Of a stretch of 64,000 nucleotides of DNA, positions 43,392-51,921 are shown piece by piece. Positions within the stretch are counted from its first letter, which is position 1. Each line of letters begins with the position of its first letter. The notes beneath the pieces are model-generated. The model did no database searches, was not told the DNA's origin, and saw only the letters and a list, made by a program, of their open reading frames with translations. A program made the translations under genes and the position numbers. The DNA lies in the NCBI GenBank assembly GCA_963714055.1, contig OY970227.1, positions 1,860,001 to 1,924,000 on the forward strand, written 5' to 3'. This DNA comes from JACDBE01 sp963714055 (GTDB lineage Bacteria; Actinomycetota; Acidimicrobiia; Spongiisociales; UBA5794).

Positions 43392-44501
43392 TCAGCGTCT
43401 GGTCAGGTCGAGGAACTCGTTGCGGGTGCGGGCGTCGGCGGAGAAGGTGCCCCGCATGGCGCTGGTGAGCATCGAGCTGTCCTGTTTCTGGACGCCGCGC
43501 ATCATCATGCAGAAGTGGCGGCCCTCGATGACCACCGCCACCCCGTGTGGGTCGAGCACATGGATCATGGCGTCGGCCACCTGGTTGGTGAGCCGTTCCT
43601 GTACCTGGAGACGCCGGGCGAACAGGTCGACGATCCGGGCGATCTTGGACAGCCCGATGATCTGTCCCTTGGGCAGATAGGCCACCGTCGCCTTGCCGAA
43701 GAAGGGGAGGAGATGGTGCTCGCACATCGAGTAGAACTCGATGTCCTTCACCACCACCATCTCCTCGGCGCCCTCGGCATCGAAGATGGCGTCGTTGACC
43801 ACCTCGTCGAGGGTGGCGGTGTAGCCGCTGGTGAGGAAATCCATCGCCTTGGCCACCCGCAGCGGGGTGCGTAGCAGGCCCTCCCGGTCGGGGTCCTCGC
43901 CCAACTCGATCAGCTGCTGGCGAACCAGCGCCGACATCCGCGGGGCATAGACGTCGGTGACGTCGTCGAAGTCGACCCCCGCCGACGCCAGCCGCCGTGC
44001 GTTCACGGCGAGACCGGGCAATGGGTAAACACCGGCCCGGTCGAGATCGGCGGCGATTTCGCCGGCAGTGGCGCCGGTGACGGGGTGCACCCAATCGGGA
44101 ACGATCTCGGCGATGGGTATGGCGACGTGGGCACGGTCCAGGACCGCCGGGTCCGGCAGCTGAGGGGGATCGACCACATCGGCGTAGTACGAGACATCGA
44201 GGTCGATGGTTCGAGGGGCGTTGGGGTCGTCGGTGCGCACCCGGCCCAGCGACTCTTCGATGGCGCGCAACTCGGACCGCAGCTCGGCGAGGCTCAGGTC
44301 GGTGGAGACCAGCATGGCGGCGTTGAAATACGGGGCGGCGCCCTCGGGCCTGCCGACCGCCACCGTGTCGTACAGCCGGCTGACCCTCTGCACCTCGATC
44401 CGGTGATGCCGGCGGAGCCGGTTGATCGCCTCGGGCAGGTTCTGCTCGCGGTCGATGTTGCTCCCCGCCGAGACCACCGCGTGGACCGGCGTCGCCGCCA
44501 T
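43392..44501 (-). CDS. Bifunctional fusion: HPPK (FolK) and GTP cyclohydrolase I (FolE)
   Basis: This is 369 residues from an ATG at 44499-44501 that overlaps the folB stop as TGATG. Residues 8-165 are 6-hydroxymethyl-dihydropterin pyrophosphokinase (SAGSNIDREQNL, VGRPEGAAPYFNAA, PRTIDLDVSYY). Residues 190-369 are GTP cyclohydrolase I (IELGEDPDREGLLRTPLRVA, EFYSMCEHHLLPFFGKATV, and GRHFCMMMRGVQKQDSSM with zinc ligands). The linker (residues 166-192) shows no stop or compositional break. The fusion joins the first and a later step of folate synthesis in one chain, with folB just upstream. Fusion should be checked for an indel because this window contains several. Confidence 0.85.
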   Translation of the reverse strand: MAATPVHAVVSAGSNIDREQNLPEAINRLRRHHRIEVQRVSRLYDTVAVGRPEGAAPYFNAAMLVSTDLSLAELRSELRAIEESLGRVRTDDPNAPRTIDLDVSYYADVVDPPQLPDPAVLDRAHVAIPIAEIVPDWVHPVTGATAGEIAADLDRAGVYPLPGLAVNARRLASAGVDFDDVTDVYAPRMSALVRQQLIELGEDPDREGLLRTPLRVAKAMDFLTSGYTATLDEVVNDAIFDAEGAEEMVVVKDIEFYSMCEHHLLPFFGKATVAYLPKGQIIGLSKIARIVDLFARRLQVQERLTNQVADAMIHVLDPHGVAVVIEGRHFCMMMRGVQKQDSSMLTSAMRGTFSADARTRNEFLDLTRR

Positions 44502-44860
44502 CAGCTGCGGCCCCGCCGGATGGTGACCCCCACCGACTCGGTATGGCGCAGCGCCGTCGGCTTCTCCACGGTCACCTCGACCTCCTCGGCCCGAGGCTCG
44601 CCGTCGAGGCACAGCGTGGCGATCTCGTCGACCAGCCGCTCGACCAGGCGCGGCTCACCATGCTCGATGTGGCGGATGATCGCCTTGGAGATGGTGCGGT
44701 AGTTGGCGGCGTCGGCGATGTCGTCACTGCGAGCTGCCGGGGTGGTGTCGACCCACAACGTCACGCTGACCCGGATCGGTTGGGGAGTGACCCGCTCGTC
44801 GGGATTGATGCCGAGGATGCCGCGCACCTCGAGGTTGCTGATGTGAATACGGTCGAGCAT
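44501..44860 (-). CDS. folB: Dihydroneopterin aldolase FolB
   Basis: This is 119 residues from an ATG at 44858-44860. DRIHISNLEVRGILGINPDE is the family's opening block, with the conserved Glu/Gly equivalents and the final VTVEKPTALRHTESVGV block with the active-site Lys. It cleaves dihydroneopterin to hydroxymethyl-dihydropterin, the substrate of the FolK domain encoded next. It lies 48 bp after the SDR gene on the same strand. Confidence 0.9.
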   Translation of the reverse strand: MLDRIHISNLEVRGILGINPDERVTPQPIRVSVTLWVDTTPAARSDDIADAANYRTISKAIIRHIEHGEPRLVERLVDEIATLCLDGEPRAEEVEVTVEKPTALRHTESVGVTIRRGRS

Positions 44861-44908
44861 GGGCCAATCCAGGAGACTCCGGTCAGGCTACCCGGCCCCG
44901 GAGGGCGC

Positions 44909-45640
44909 TCAGGTGAGGTGGGCGCCGCCGTCGATGCGGACGATCTCGCCGGTGATGAAGTCGTTCTGGAGCAGGGCCACCACGGCGGCCACCACCGGGT
45001 CGGTGCCGCCCACCCGTTGTAGCGGCAGGTTCTCGGCGAGGGCGAGCACGTAGTCCTCGCCTTCACCGGGGGGCGGCAGGATCACGCCGAGAGCAACGGC
45101 ATTGACCCGGATTCGCGGCGCCAGAGCCAGCGCCGCCGCCCGGGTGAACGTGTCGAGGCCACCCTTGGCCATCATGTAGCTGAACCGCTTGCGGTACGGG
45201 GTGAGGGTCTTCACGTCGGTGATGTTCACTACGGCGGCATCCATGTCCTCCGGGCGTGCGGCGGCGAACGCCTGGGTGAGGAACACCGGGGCCAGCAGGG
45301 TCACCGCCTGGGTGTCCCGCCAGCCGTCGAGCGTGACGTCGGAGAGCGTGTCCTCGGGGAAGTTGGATGCGGCATTGACCAGGATGCTGACCGGCCCCAG
45401 GGCATCGGTCGCCATCGTCACCAGGTCGGCGACGCGGGCAGTGTCCATCAGGTCGACCGATCCGATCGCCGCCCGACGACCAAGACCGGAGATCTCGGCG
45501 GCCACCTCCTCGGCGGGCCCGGCGGAACGGTTGTAGTGGATGAACACGTCGGCCCCGGCCCGCGCCAGGCCGACAGCCAGCGCCCGGCCCACCCGGACGG
45601 CCCCACCGGTAACCATCGCCACCCGCCCGGTCAGTTCCAT
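44909..45640 (-). CDS. Short-chain dehydrogenase, pteridine reductase-like
   Basis: The product is 243 residues from the ATG at 45638-45640. The NADP site TGGAVRVGRALA resembles the TGxxxRxG variant of pteridine reductases and FolM rather than the usual TGxxxGxG. NAAS is at about residue 85, and the catalytic Tyr-Lys is in SYMMAKGG. Location ahead of folB and folK-folE on the same strand fits dihydromonapterin or dihydropterin reduction, but classical FolM substrates cannot be inferred from sequence alone. It diverges from the small membrane protein at 45818. Confidence 0.78.
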   Translation of the reverse strand: MELTGRVAMVTGGAVRVGRALAVGLARAGADVFIHYNRSAGPAEEVAAEISGLGRRAAIGSVDLMDTARVADLVTMATDALGPVSILVNAASNFPEDTLSDVTLDGWRDTQAVTLLAPVFLTQAFAAARPEDMDAAVVNITDVKTLTPYRKRFSYMMAKGGLDTFTRAAALALAPRIRVNAVALGVILPPPGEGEDYVLALAENLPLQRVGGTDPVVAAVVALLQNDFITGEIVRIDGGAHLT

Positions 45641-45817
45641 CGTGGCAGGGTAACCAACGAGGCTCCGCCGGCAGGCGGAGACTCGGCGATGGGGGCTGGG
45701 GGTCCCCCATCGCATCGCGATGAGGCGTCAGCCGAAGAGCCGTCAACAAGAGAAGCGTTGGTGCCGCCCTTCCGACGTTCCCGGGCGCAGGCGGCTTGCC
45801 CGGCTATCTTTCCCGCC

Positions 45818-46399
45818 GTGAGCAGAGCCGACCCCAAGCACGGCCGGTGGATCCTCCCGCTGGTCATCGCCGGCCTCATCGGGTTCACCTATCTCTTCGT
45901 CAATGCCCTTCCACCGGCACCGGAGAGCACGCCGGACACCACGGCCCCCGGCGCCGTGTCCGACACCACCGTGGCCGGGGACGGCAACGGCACCGCCACC
46001 ACGATCGGGCCGGCGGACGAGGCCTTCCTGACCGCGGTGGACGACCTCGCCACCCGCACCGCGGCGATGGCCACCGAGGCGCAGGACATCAACACCGCAT
46101 GGGACGAGGGGAACGCCACCTCCGAGGAGACCAGCACCGCATTCACCGAGCTCTCCGCCGACGCGGATGCCATCTCCACCGAGATCTCATCGTTGGAGGT
46201 GCCCGCCGCCGCCGCCGACGCCTGGACCGGGGTCATTCAGTCGTCGATCGAGTTCGCCGATGCCGCCGCCGCCATGCTCGACGGCTTCGCCAACCAGCCC
46301 GGATCTGAGGGCAGGCTGGCCGCCCTCGATCAGTTCACCGCAGCCGCCGCCGACATGGCCACCGGCTTCGAGGAGGCCCGCACCGCCGTCGGCGGGTAG
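45818..46399 (+). CDS. Small membrane-anchored protein of unknown function
   Basis: This is 193 residues from a GTG at 45818. TATCTT (45805-45810) lies 7 bp upstream, the position expected for a -10 element of a leaderless transcript, and no ribosome binding site is visible. A transmembrane helix near residues 12-28 (LPLVIAGLIGFTYLFV) precedes a Pro/Thr/Gly linker and a helical, acidic, alanine-rich extracytoplasmic domain. I do not recognise the family. Confidence 0.6.
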   Translation: MSRADPKHGRWILPLVIAGLIGFTYLFVNALPPAPESTPDTTAPGAVSDTTVAGDGNGTATTIGPADEAFLTAVDDLATRTAAMATEAQDINTAWDEGNATSEETSTAFTELSADADAISTEISSLEVPAAAADAWTGVIQSSIEFADAAAAMLDGFANQPGSEGRLAALDQFTAAAADMATGFEEARTAVGG

Positions 46400-46465
46400 C
46401 GCGGTCAGACCCGTCGGGTCGTCCTGCTTAGGCTGAGACCACGTGTCCCGGCGTGGAGGAACGAC

Positions 46466-47383
46466 ATGAGTGGACCGGTGGAACCCGTCGATCGACGCTG
46501 TGAGAACGACGCCCTGGCCGGGACCGAGGTGCGGGAGGGCCGGGCCACCAACGTCGGCGGCCTCGCCGTCACCCGGGTCCTCCCCACCAAGGGTCGTCGC
46601 ACCGTCGGCGCCTGGTGCTTCGTCGACCTGATGGGACCGGTCGACGCCGAGCAGCCCAACCCGATGGAGGTCGGCCCCCACCCGCACATCGGCCTATCGA
46701 CCGTCACCTGGCTGCTCGAGGGTGAGGCACTGCACAGCGACTCGCTGGGCACCGAGCAGGTGATTCGGCGGGGCCAGCTCAACTGGATGACGGCGGGTCA
46801 CGGGATCGCCCACGCCGAGCTGGCGGCCCGGCCCCCGTTCCGCGGAGTGCAGATGTGGGTCGCCCAACCGGAGGCCACCCGGCACGGCACCCCCCGGTTC
46901 GAACATCACGGGGAGCTGCCCCGGTTCGAGCTGGACGGCGCCACCGGAAGGCTGCTGGTCGGCTCCTTCGCCGGTGCGGTGTCTCCGGCCCGGACCGACA
47001 CCGCCCTCGTCGGCGTCGAGATCGACGTCCGGGCCGGCACGGTGGCCCTGCCGGTCGACGGCCGGTTCGAGCATGCGGTGGCACCGCTCGACGGCACCGT
47101 GCGCATCGGTGACGAGATCGTCGAGCCCGGGTGGCTCGCCCTGGTGCCGCCGGGGATCGCCGAGTTGCCGGTGACGGCACGGGGCGATGCACGCTTCTTG
47201 CTGCTCGGCGGCGAGCCTCTGGGCGAGCGGATCGAGATGTGGTGGAACTACGTGGCCCGCAGCAAGGACGAGATCACCGCCGCCTGGCTCGACTGGCGCG
47301 ACCGCACCGACCGCTTCGGCGACGTCCCGACCCGGCTCGAGCGAATCGAAGCCCCGGTCCCGCCGTGGGTCGTTCCCGGCTGA
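46466..47383 (+). CDS. Pirin family protein
   Basis: This is 305 residues from an ATG at 46466 after GGAGGAACG. The bicupin metal-binding motif is present: HPHIGLSTVTWLLEGEALH and TAGHGIAHAE supply the His/His/Glu ligands, and a second cupin follows from about residue 180. Pirins bind iron or nickel and include quercetin dioxygenases and redox-sensing regulators. The C-terminal EMWWNYVARSKDEITAAWLDW is also conserved. Substrate or partner is unknown. Confidence 0.88.
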   Translation: MSGPVEPVDRRCENDALAGTEVREGRATNVGGLAVTRVLPTKGRRTVGAWCFVDLMGPVDAEQPNPMEVGPHPHIGLSTVTWLLEGEALHSDSLGTEQVIRRGQLNWMTAGHGIAHAELAARPPFRGVQMWVAQPEATRHGTPRFEHHGELPRFELDGATGRLLVGSFAGAVSPARTDTALVGVEIDVRAGTVALPVDGRFEHAVAPLDGTVRIGDEIVEPGWLALVPPGIAELPVTARGDARFLLLGGEPLGERIEMWWNYVARSKDEITAAWLDWRDRTDRFGDVPTRLERIEAPVPPWVVPG

Positions 47384-47392
47384 TGGCTGGTT

Positions 47393-48406
47393 TCAGGCCG
47401 GGTCGTCGCCCTCGAGATAGCTGCACACGGTCTCGGTGATGAGCCGGGTGACGACGTAGGGGTCGCAGTTGGCGTTGGGCCGGCGGTCCTCGATGTAGCC
47501 CTTGCCTTCCTTCGCCACCTGCCACGGGATCCGCACCGATGCGCCACGATCCGACACGCCGTAGTTGTACTCGGTCCACGGCGCCGTCTCGTGCAGCCCC
47601 GTCAGCCGACGCTCGATGCCCGCCCCATAGTTCTGGATGTGGAGGTCGGCCTTCTTGCCCAGCGCCTCACAGGCGGCGACCACGGCGTCGTAGTCCTCCC
47701 GCATCTCGGCGGTGGAGAAGTTGGTGTGGGCCCCGGCTCCGTTCCAGTCGCCTTCGACCGGCTTCGGGTTGAGGTGGGCCGAGATGTCGAAGTCCTCACC
47801 GATGCGGTAGAGCAGCCAGCGGGCCATCCACAGCTCGTCGGCCGCCGCCACCGGGTCCAGTGGCCCGATCTGGAACTCCCACTGGCCGATCATCACCTCG
47901 GCATTGGTGCCGGAGATGGCGATGCCGGCGTCGATACACGCCTTGGTGTGCAGCTCGACGACGTCGCGGCCCCAGATCTCGTCGGCGCCGACCCCGCAGT
48001 AGTAGCCGCCCTGTGGCGCCGGGAACCCGCCGATCGGCCAGCCGTGCGGCCGTCCGTCCTTGTACAGGGTGTACTCCTGCTCGATCCCGAACCAGGGCTC
48101 GTGGGCGGCGTACTTCTCGGCGGTGGCAAGGCACGCCGCCCTGGTGTTGGACGCGTGCGGCTCGAGGTCGGTGAGGAGCACCTCGGCCAGGACGAGGACG
48201 TCGTCACCGCCCCTGATCGGGTCGGGCTTGACCATCACCGGCCGGAGCACGCAGTCCGAGTTGCTGCCCGGTGCCTGCTCGGTGCTCGACCCGTCGAAGC
48301 CCCAAATCGGCGGCTCCTGGCCGTCGGGGACGATCTTGGTCTTCGACCGCAGCTTGGCTGTGGGCTTCTGCCCGTCGATCCATATGTATTCCGCCCGGTA
48401 CGGCAT
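47393..48406 (-). CDS. glnII: Glutamine synthetase type II (GlnII)
   Basis: This is 337 residues from the ATG at 48404-48406, behind AGGAAGGA. YIWIDG, PPIWGFDGSST, FGIEQEYTLY and the NPKPVEGDWNGAGAHTN block are characteristic of the short, eukaryote-like GSII enzyme also found in Streptomyces and Frankia. GSII is not controlled by adenylylation. It condenses ammonia with glutamate at the expense of ATP. It diverges from the second glutamine synthetase gene across a 189-bp region containing four pentamers at 11-bp spacing. It converges with the pirin gene across 9 bp. Confidence 0.95.
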   Translation of the reverse strand: MPYRAEYIWIDGQKPTAKLRSKTKIVPDGQEPPIWGFDGSSTEQAPGSNSDCVLRPVMVKPDPIRGGDDVLVLAEVLLTDLEPHASNTRAACLATAEKYAAHEPWFGIEQEYTLYKDGRPHGWPIGGFPAPQGGYYCGVGADEIWGRDVVELHTKACIDAGIAISGTNAEVMIGQWEFQIGPLDPVAAADELWMARWLLYRIGEDFDISAHLNPKPVEGDWNGAGAHTNFSTAEMREDYDAVVAACEALGKKADLHIQNYGAGIERRLTGLHETAPWTEYNYGVSDRGASVRIPWQVAKEGKGYIEDRRPNANCDPYVVTRLITETVCSYLEGDDPA

Positions 48407-48460
48407 TCGTCGTCCTTCCTGGTTCGGCCGGCGTGATCCCCGCCAGTCTCGGGCACGCCG

Positions 48461-48498
48461 GTTTCTCGTCGGTGACCACTGTGTGAACACTGTGTTTC
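48461..48498. promoter_or_regulatory. Candidate GlnR operator in the divergent glnII/glnA intergenic region
   Basis: Four pentamers start exactly 11 bp apart: GTTTC at 48461, GTGAC at 48472, GTGAA at 48483 and GTTTC at 48494. On the minus strand the array reads GAAAC-N6-TTCAC-N6-GTCAC-N6-GAAAC, matching the known gTnAc-N6-GaAAc architecture of GlnR boxes. Within it CACTGTGT is repeated directly at 11-bp spacing (48477 and 48488). The array lies 55 bp upstream of glnII and about 98 bp upstream of glnA. The likely regulator is encoded at 49903-50562. Confidence 0.7.
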
Positions 48499-48512
48499 GG
48501 ACGGCTCCCGGG

Positions 48513-48542
48513 CTGGACCGGGCAGCCGCGGCCGCATACGAT
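48513..48542 (+). promoter_or_regulatory. Candidate glnA promoter
   Basis: CTGGAC (48513-48518) and TACGAT (48537-48542) are 18 bp apart. They lie 15 bp after the pentamer array and about 54 bp before the ATG at 48596. The -35 is a poor match, which would suit an activator-dependent promoter. Confidence 0.4.
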
Positions 48543-48595
48543 CACCGACAACGGGAGCCTAGGCGAGGCGTCCCCGCAACTCGGGAGATCAGGGC

Positions 48596-49906
48596 ATGAG
48601 CCGCGGGCATGACTACGTGCTGCGCACCGTGGAGGAGCGCGGGGTCCGCTTCGTCCGGCTCTGGTTCACCGACATCCTCGGGATGCTGAAGTCGTTCGCC
48701 ATCACCCCGGCCGAGTTGGAGACCGCGTTCGACGAGGGGATGCGTTTCGACGGCTCGGCGATCGACGGTTTCTCCCGCAGGCATGAGACCGAGATGCTCG
48801 CCCGGCCCGACCCGCGCACGTTTCAGATCCTGCCGTGGCGGGAGGGTGAAGCCGGTGCCGCCCGCATGTTCTGCGACATCGTCACCCCGGAGGGCGAGCC
48901 CTTCGAGGGCGATCCGCGCTGGGTTCTGCGGCGCAGCCTGGAGCACGCCCACCAACTGGGCTACTCCCTGTACGTCGGGCCCGAGCTGGAGTACTTCTAC
49001 TTCAAGGACTCTTCGCCCGATCCCGAGGTGCTCGACCGAGGCGGCTATTTCGACCTGACCCCGCTCGACGTAGCCCAGGAGTACCGGCGTCAGACCATCC
49101 TCACCCTCGAGCAGCTCGGCATCCCCGTCGAGTCCTCGCACCACGAGGTGTCCCCCAGCCAGCACGAGCTCGACCTGCGCCACACCGACGCCCTCACCAT
49201 GGCCGACACCGTGGTCACCTCCCGGCTGGCGGTGAAGGAGGTGGCGATGGAGCACGGCATCTACGCCACCTTCATGCCCAAGCCGCTCGAGGCGTTCGAC
49301 GGCAGCGGGATGCACGTGCACCTCTCGCTGTTCTCCGGCGAAGACAATGTGTTCTACGAGGAGGGCTCCGAGTACGGGCTGTCCAAGGTCGCCATGGGGT
49401 TCATCGCCGGGCTCCTCCACCACGGTCGGGAGATCACCGCGGTGACCAACCAGTGGGTCAACTCCTACAAGCGGCTGGTCAGCGGGTTCGACGCACCGGT
49501 CTACGAGCAGTGGGGCCGCCACGACCAGTCGGCGGTGGTCCTGGTGCCGTCGGCCAAGCGCAACAAGCCGGGGGCGGCCCGCATCGAGTACCGCTCCCCG
49601 GATGCCGCCTGCAATCCGTACCTCTCATTCGCAGTCATCCTCGCCGCCGGGCTGGCGGGGATCGAGAACAACTACGACCTGCCCGAGGGCCGGCGCGGCG
49701 ACTCGCCGCCGATGGCGGTGGGGGCCCATCGTCTCCCCAGCAACCTGGCCGAGGCGCTCGATGCCATGGAGGCCTCCGAGCTGGTGCGCACCACCCTCGG
49801 CGACCATGTGTTCCAGTGGTTCCTCCGCAACAAGCGCGATGAGTGGGACCGCTACCAGAGTCACGTCTCCCGCTTCGAGCTGGAGACCTACCTGCCCGTG
49901 CTGTGA
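48596..49906 (+). CDS. glnA: Glutamine synthetase type I
   Basis: This is 436 residues from an ATG at 48596. Motifs of GSI are intact: VRLWFTDILGMLKSFAI, FDGSAIDGF, GPELEYFYF, DGSGMHVHLSLF, and RIEYRSPDAACNPYLSFAVI. At this length it resembles the shorter GSI-alpha class (about 440 residues); the place of the adenylylated Tyr reads ENNYDLPEG, so control by adenylylation is not evident. With glnII it makes two forms of the enzyme in one locus, suggesting different roles under ammonium limitation. It overlaps the glnR-like gene by 4 bp (GTGA). Confidence 0.93.
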   Translation: MSRGHDYVLRTVEERGVRFVRLWFTDILGMLKSFAITPAELETAFDEGMRFDGSAIDGFSRRHETEMLARPDPRTFQILPWREGEAGAARMFCDIVTPEGEPFEGDPRWVLRRSLEHAHQLGYSLYVGPELEYFYFKDSSPDPEVLDRGGYFDLTPLDVAQEYRRQTILTLEQLGIPVESSHHEVSPSQHELDLRHTDALTMADTVVTSRLAVKEVAMEHGIYATFMPKPLEAFDGSGMHVHLSLFSGEDNVFYEEGSEYGLSKVAMGFIAGLLHHGREITAVTNQWVNSYKRLVSGFDAPVYEQWGRHDQSAVVLVPSAKRNKPGAARIEYRSPDAACNPYLSFAVILAAGLAGIENNYDLPEGRRGDSPPMAVGAHRLPSNLAEALDAMEASELVRTTLGDHVFQWFLRNKRDEWDRYQSHVSRFELETYLPVL

Positions 49907-50562
49907 GCGCGCCGGTGTTCGTTGCCGTCCATCCTCCGGACCCTTCGCCGTCGCTGATCTCGGCGCTGCTCGCCGTCGGGCTGCAGCCGGTCCCGATCGG
50001 ATCGCTCTCGGAGGTGGCCGACAAGGCGCCCCGGCAGGGCTTCGCCCTGGCGGTGGTCCAGGTGACCGACGACCTCGGGCTGGCGATCGGGACCGCGGCG
50101 AAGCTGCGTGGCGACCATGCCCTGCCCGTCCTGCTGGTCACCGACCGGACCAACACCATCGAGCTCGACGCGGTGGAGGGCTTCGACGACTTCCTGCTGT
50201 CCCCCATCGACGTGAGCGAGCTTCGGGTGCGGGTCGGCCGGCTCGCCGTCGTTCAGGTCGAGGCCGAGCCCGAGGTGCTCCGCCACCGCGAGCTCGAGTT
50301 GAACACGGCCACCTACCAGGCGACCCTCGGTGGCGAGCCGAGGGACCTCACGTACATGGAGTACGAGTTGCTCAAGTACTTCGTCGAGAACCCTGGCCGT
50401 GTCTGGAGCCGCCAGCAGCTCCTGGCGGCGGTGTGGGGCTACGACTACTTCGGCGGCTCCCGCACCGTGGACGTCCACGTCCGCCGGCTCCGCGCCAAGC
50501 TCGGCGAGGAACGGAGCTCCTGGATCACCACCGTCCGCAGCGTCGGCTACCGGTTCGGATGA
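49903..50562 (+). CDS. glnR: GlnR-like OmpR-family regulator with atypical receiver
   Basis: The predicted protein has 219 residues from a GTG at 49903, overlapping the glnA stop. The N-terminal 110 residues are receiver-like but lack the usual phosphorylated Asp (FALAVVQVTDDL where a VD is expected). The C-terminal winged helix (LTYMEYELLKYFVENPG, VWGYDYFGGSRTVDVHVRRL) is nearly identical in pattern to Streptomyces GlnR, a regulator of nitrogen assimilation that also has an orphan receiver. Its coupling to glnA and the pentamer array between glnA and glnII support autoregulatory control of the nitrogen module. No kinase is linked. Confidence 0.85.
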   Translation: MSAPVFVAVHPPDPSPSLISALLAVGLQPVPIGSLSEVADKAPRQGFALAVVQVTDDLGLAIGTAAKLRGDHALPVLLVTDRTNTIELDAVEGFDDFLLSPIDVSELRVRVGRLAVVQVEAEPEVLRHRELELNTATYQATLGGEPRDLTYMEYELLKYFVENPGRVWSRQQLLAAVWGYDYFGGSRTVDVHVRRLRAKLGEERSSWITTVRSVGYRFG

Positions 50563-50566
50563 CTGC

Positions 50567-50690
50567 GAACCTGAGGTTCGAGCAACCGCAGCGGTGCTCG
50601 ATCCGCTCGAGACCAGATACGGTCGCTGCGACGGTTCGGCGAACCCGAGACGATTGCGGTACCGGAGCGGTACGTCAGAACCTGAGGTTC
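50567..50690. repeat. Composite palindromic intergenic repeat, copy B (124 bp)
   Basis: The edges are GAACCTGAGGTTC (50567-50579) and GAACCTGAGGTTC (50678-50690). Between them lie a degenerate inner palindrome (CCGCAGCGG, 50586-50594), a GGTACCGGAGCGGTACG block (50658-50674) and GAACCCGAGACGATTGC (50641-50657), the reverse complement of the ATCGTCTC.GGTTC block of copy A. It begins 5 bp after the glnR stop and ends 12 bp before the M23 peptidase stop on the other strand. Confidence 0.8.
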
Positions 50691-50701
50691 GGTGGGGGTG
50701 A

Positions 50702-51835
50702 TCAGCAGAGCGAGGAGACCAGCGGGGTGGGGTTGACCGCACCGCCGCCGCCGGGGTGGTACTCGAAGTGGAGGTGGGACACCGTGTACTGGGCATTGCC
50801 GGAGTTGCCCACGTAGCCGATGGTCTGGCCGGTGGACACCGAAACGCCGCTCGAAATGCCGGAGGCGTACCCGTCGAGATGGGCGTAGTAGTACATGTCG
50901 CCGCCGCTGTAGAGGTAGGCGGTGATGCCCCCGAGCGACGATGACTGCAGGCTCACCGTGCCGCTCGAAACGGCGACCGCCGGTGTGCCCTTGGCGGCGA
51001 TCATGTCGACACCCTGGTGGGCCCGCCCCCCCGAACGTGACGCGCCGTACGTGTCGCTGAACGACACCGCACCGTTGACCGGGCACACCTGCCCGCCGCT
51101 CGACGGAGGGGGCGGAGGCGGCGGGGGAGCGCTCTCCTCGTTGCCGCCGTCATCGCTCGCACCACCCGAGCTCGCCGCGGTTGTCGAGGTGGCGTTGCGT
51201 CGCGCCTCCTCCTCGCGACGGCGCTGCTCCTCGGCCAGGCGGCGCTTCTCCGCCTCCTGGGCCTCGTAGGCGGCAACCAAGGCGTTGTATTCGGCGTCGG
51301 CCTCGGCGAGGTCGGCGAGGATGTCCTCGGCCATGGCGTCGAGGTCCGCCACGACCTCCTGCTGGTCGGCCTGCAGGCCCTGGAGCCGTTCCTTCTGATC
51401 GAGGTAGGCGTCCTGGAGGGCGGTGAAACGGGTGAGGGTCTCGTCGCCCGAGGCCGAGAGGGCTTGGAGGTAGCTCTCCCGGAGCGGTACCTCGTTGATC
51501 GTGGAGGCGTCGAGCAGGGTGGTAGCCGGAGCGGAACCGGCGTTCATGTACATGTTGGTGGCGATCTGCTCGGCTTCGCGGCGGCTCGCCTGCAGGGTCT
51601 GTTCGGCAAGGGCGAGCTCGGCGGACACGATGCGGACCTCGTCGCGCAGCTCGATGCTCCGAGCCACCGCCTCGTCGTAGGCGGCGGTGGCCTCGGTCAG
51701 CTCCGCTCCGACCGCGCTGCGCCGATCTCGGGCGGCGGCGATGTCCGCTGGAGTGATCTCCTCGGCGCCGATGGCGGCGTACGCGGGGAGGATGGTCATG
51801 GCCGTTGCCACGGCGATGACGATGATTCGCTTCAT
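50702..51835 (-). CDS. Secreted M23 peptidase with coiled coil (murein hydrolase activator type)
   Basis: The protein has 377 residues from an ATG at 51833-51835. A signal peptide (1-24, TAMTILPAYAAIGA) is followed by a coiled coil (about 25-220) and a Pro-rich linker (about 238-252). The M23 zinc site is complete: His273 and Asp277 in HQGVD, and His354/His356 in SHLHFEYH. The coiled coil plus M23 arrangement is that of EnvC/NlpD-type or RipA-associated wall hydrolases that cut cross-links during daughter-cell separation. It converges with glnR across one palindromic repeat. Confidence 0.9.
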   Translation of the reverse strand: MKRIIVIAVATAMTILPAYAAIGAEEITPADIAAARDRRSAVGAELTEATAAYDEAVARSIELRDEVRIVSAELALAEQTLQASRREAEQIATNMYMNAGSAPATTLLDASTINEVPLRESYLQALSASGDETLTRFTALQDAYLDQKERLQGLQADQQEVVADLDAMAEDILADLAEADAEYNALVAAYEAQEAEKRRLAEEQRRREEEARRNATSTTAASSGGASDDGGNEESAPPPPPPPPSSGGQVCPVNGAVSFSDTYGASRSGGRAHQGVDMIAAKGTPAVAVSSGTVSLQSSSLGGITAYLYSGGDMYYYAHLDGYASGISSGVSVSTGQTIGYVGNSGNAQYTVSHLHFEYHPGGGGAVNPTPLVSSLC

Positions 51836-51921
51836 ACCTGAATTCCCATAGGGACGGTGGGTACTTGGCGCCCGGCCCGGGCCACCAGCCCAACGAGCCT
51901 AGGGAGGTCCCGCGCGCAGGG

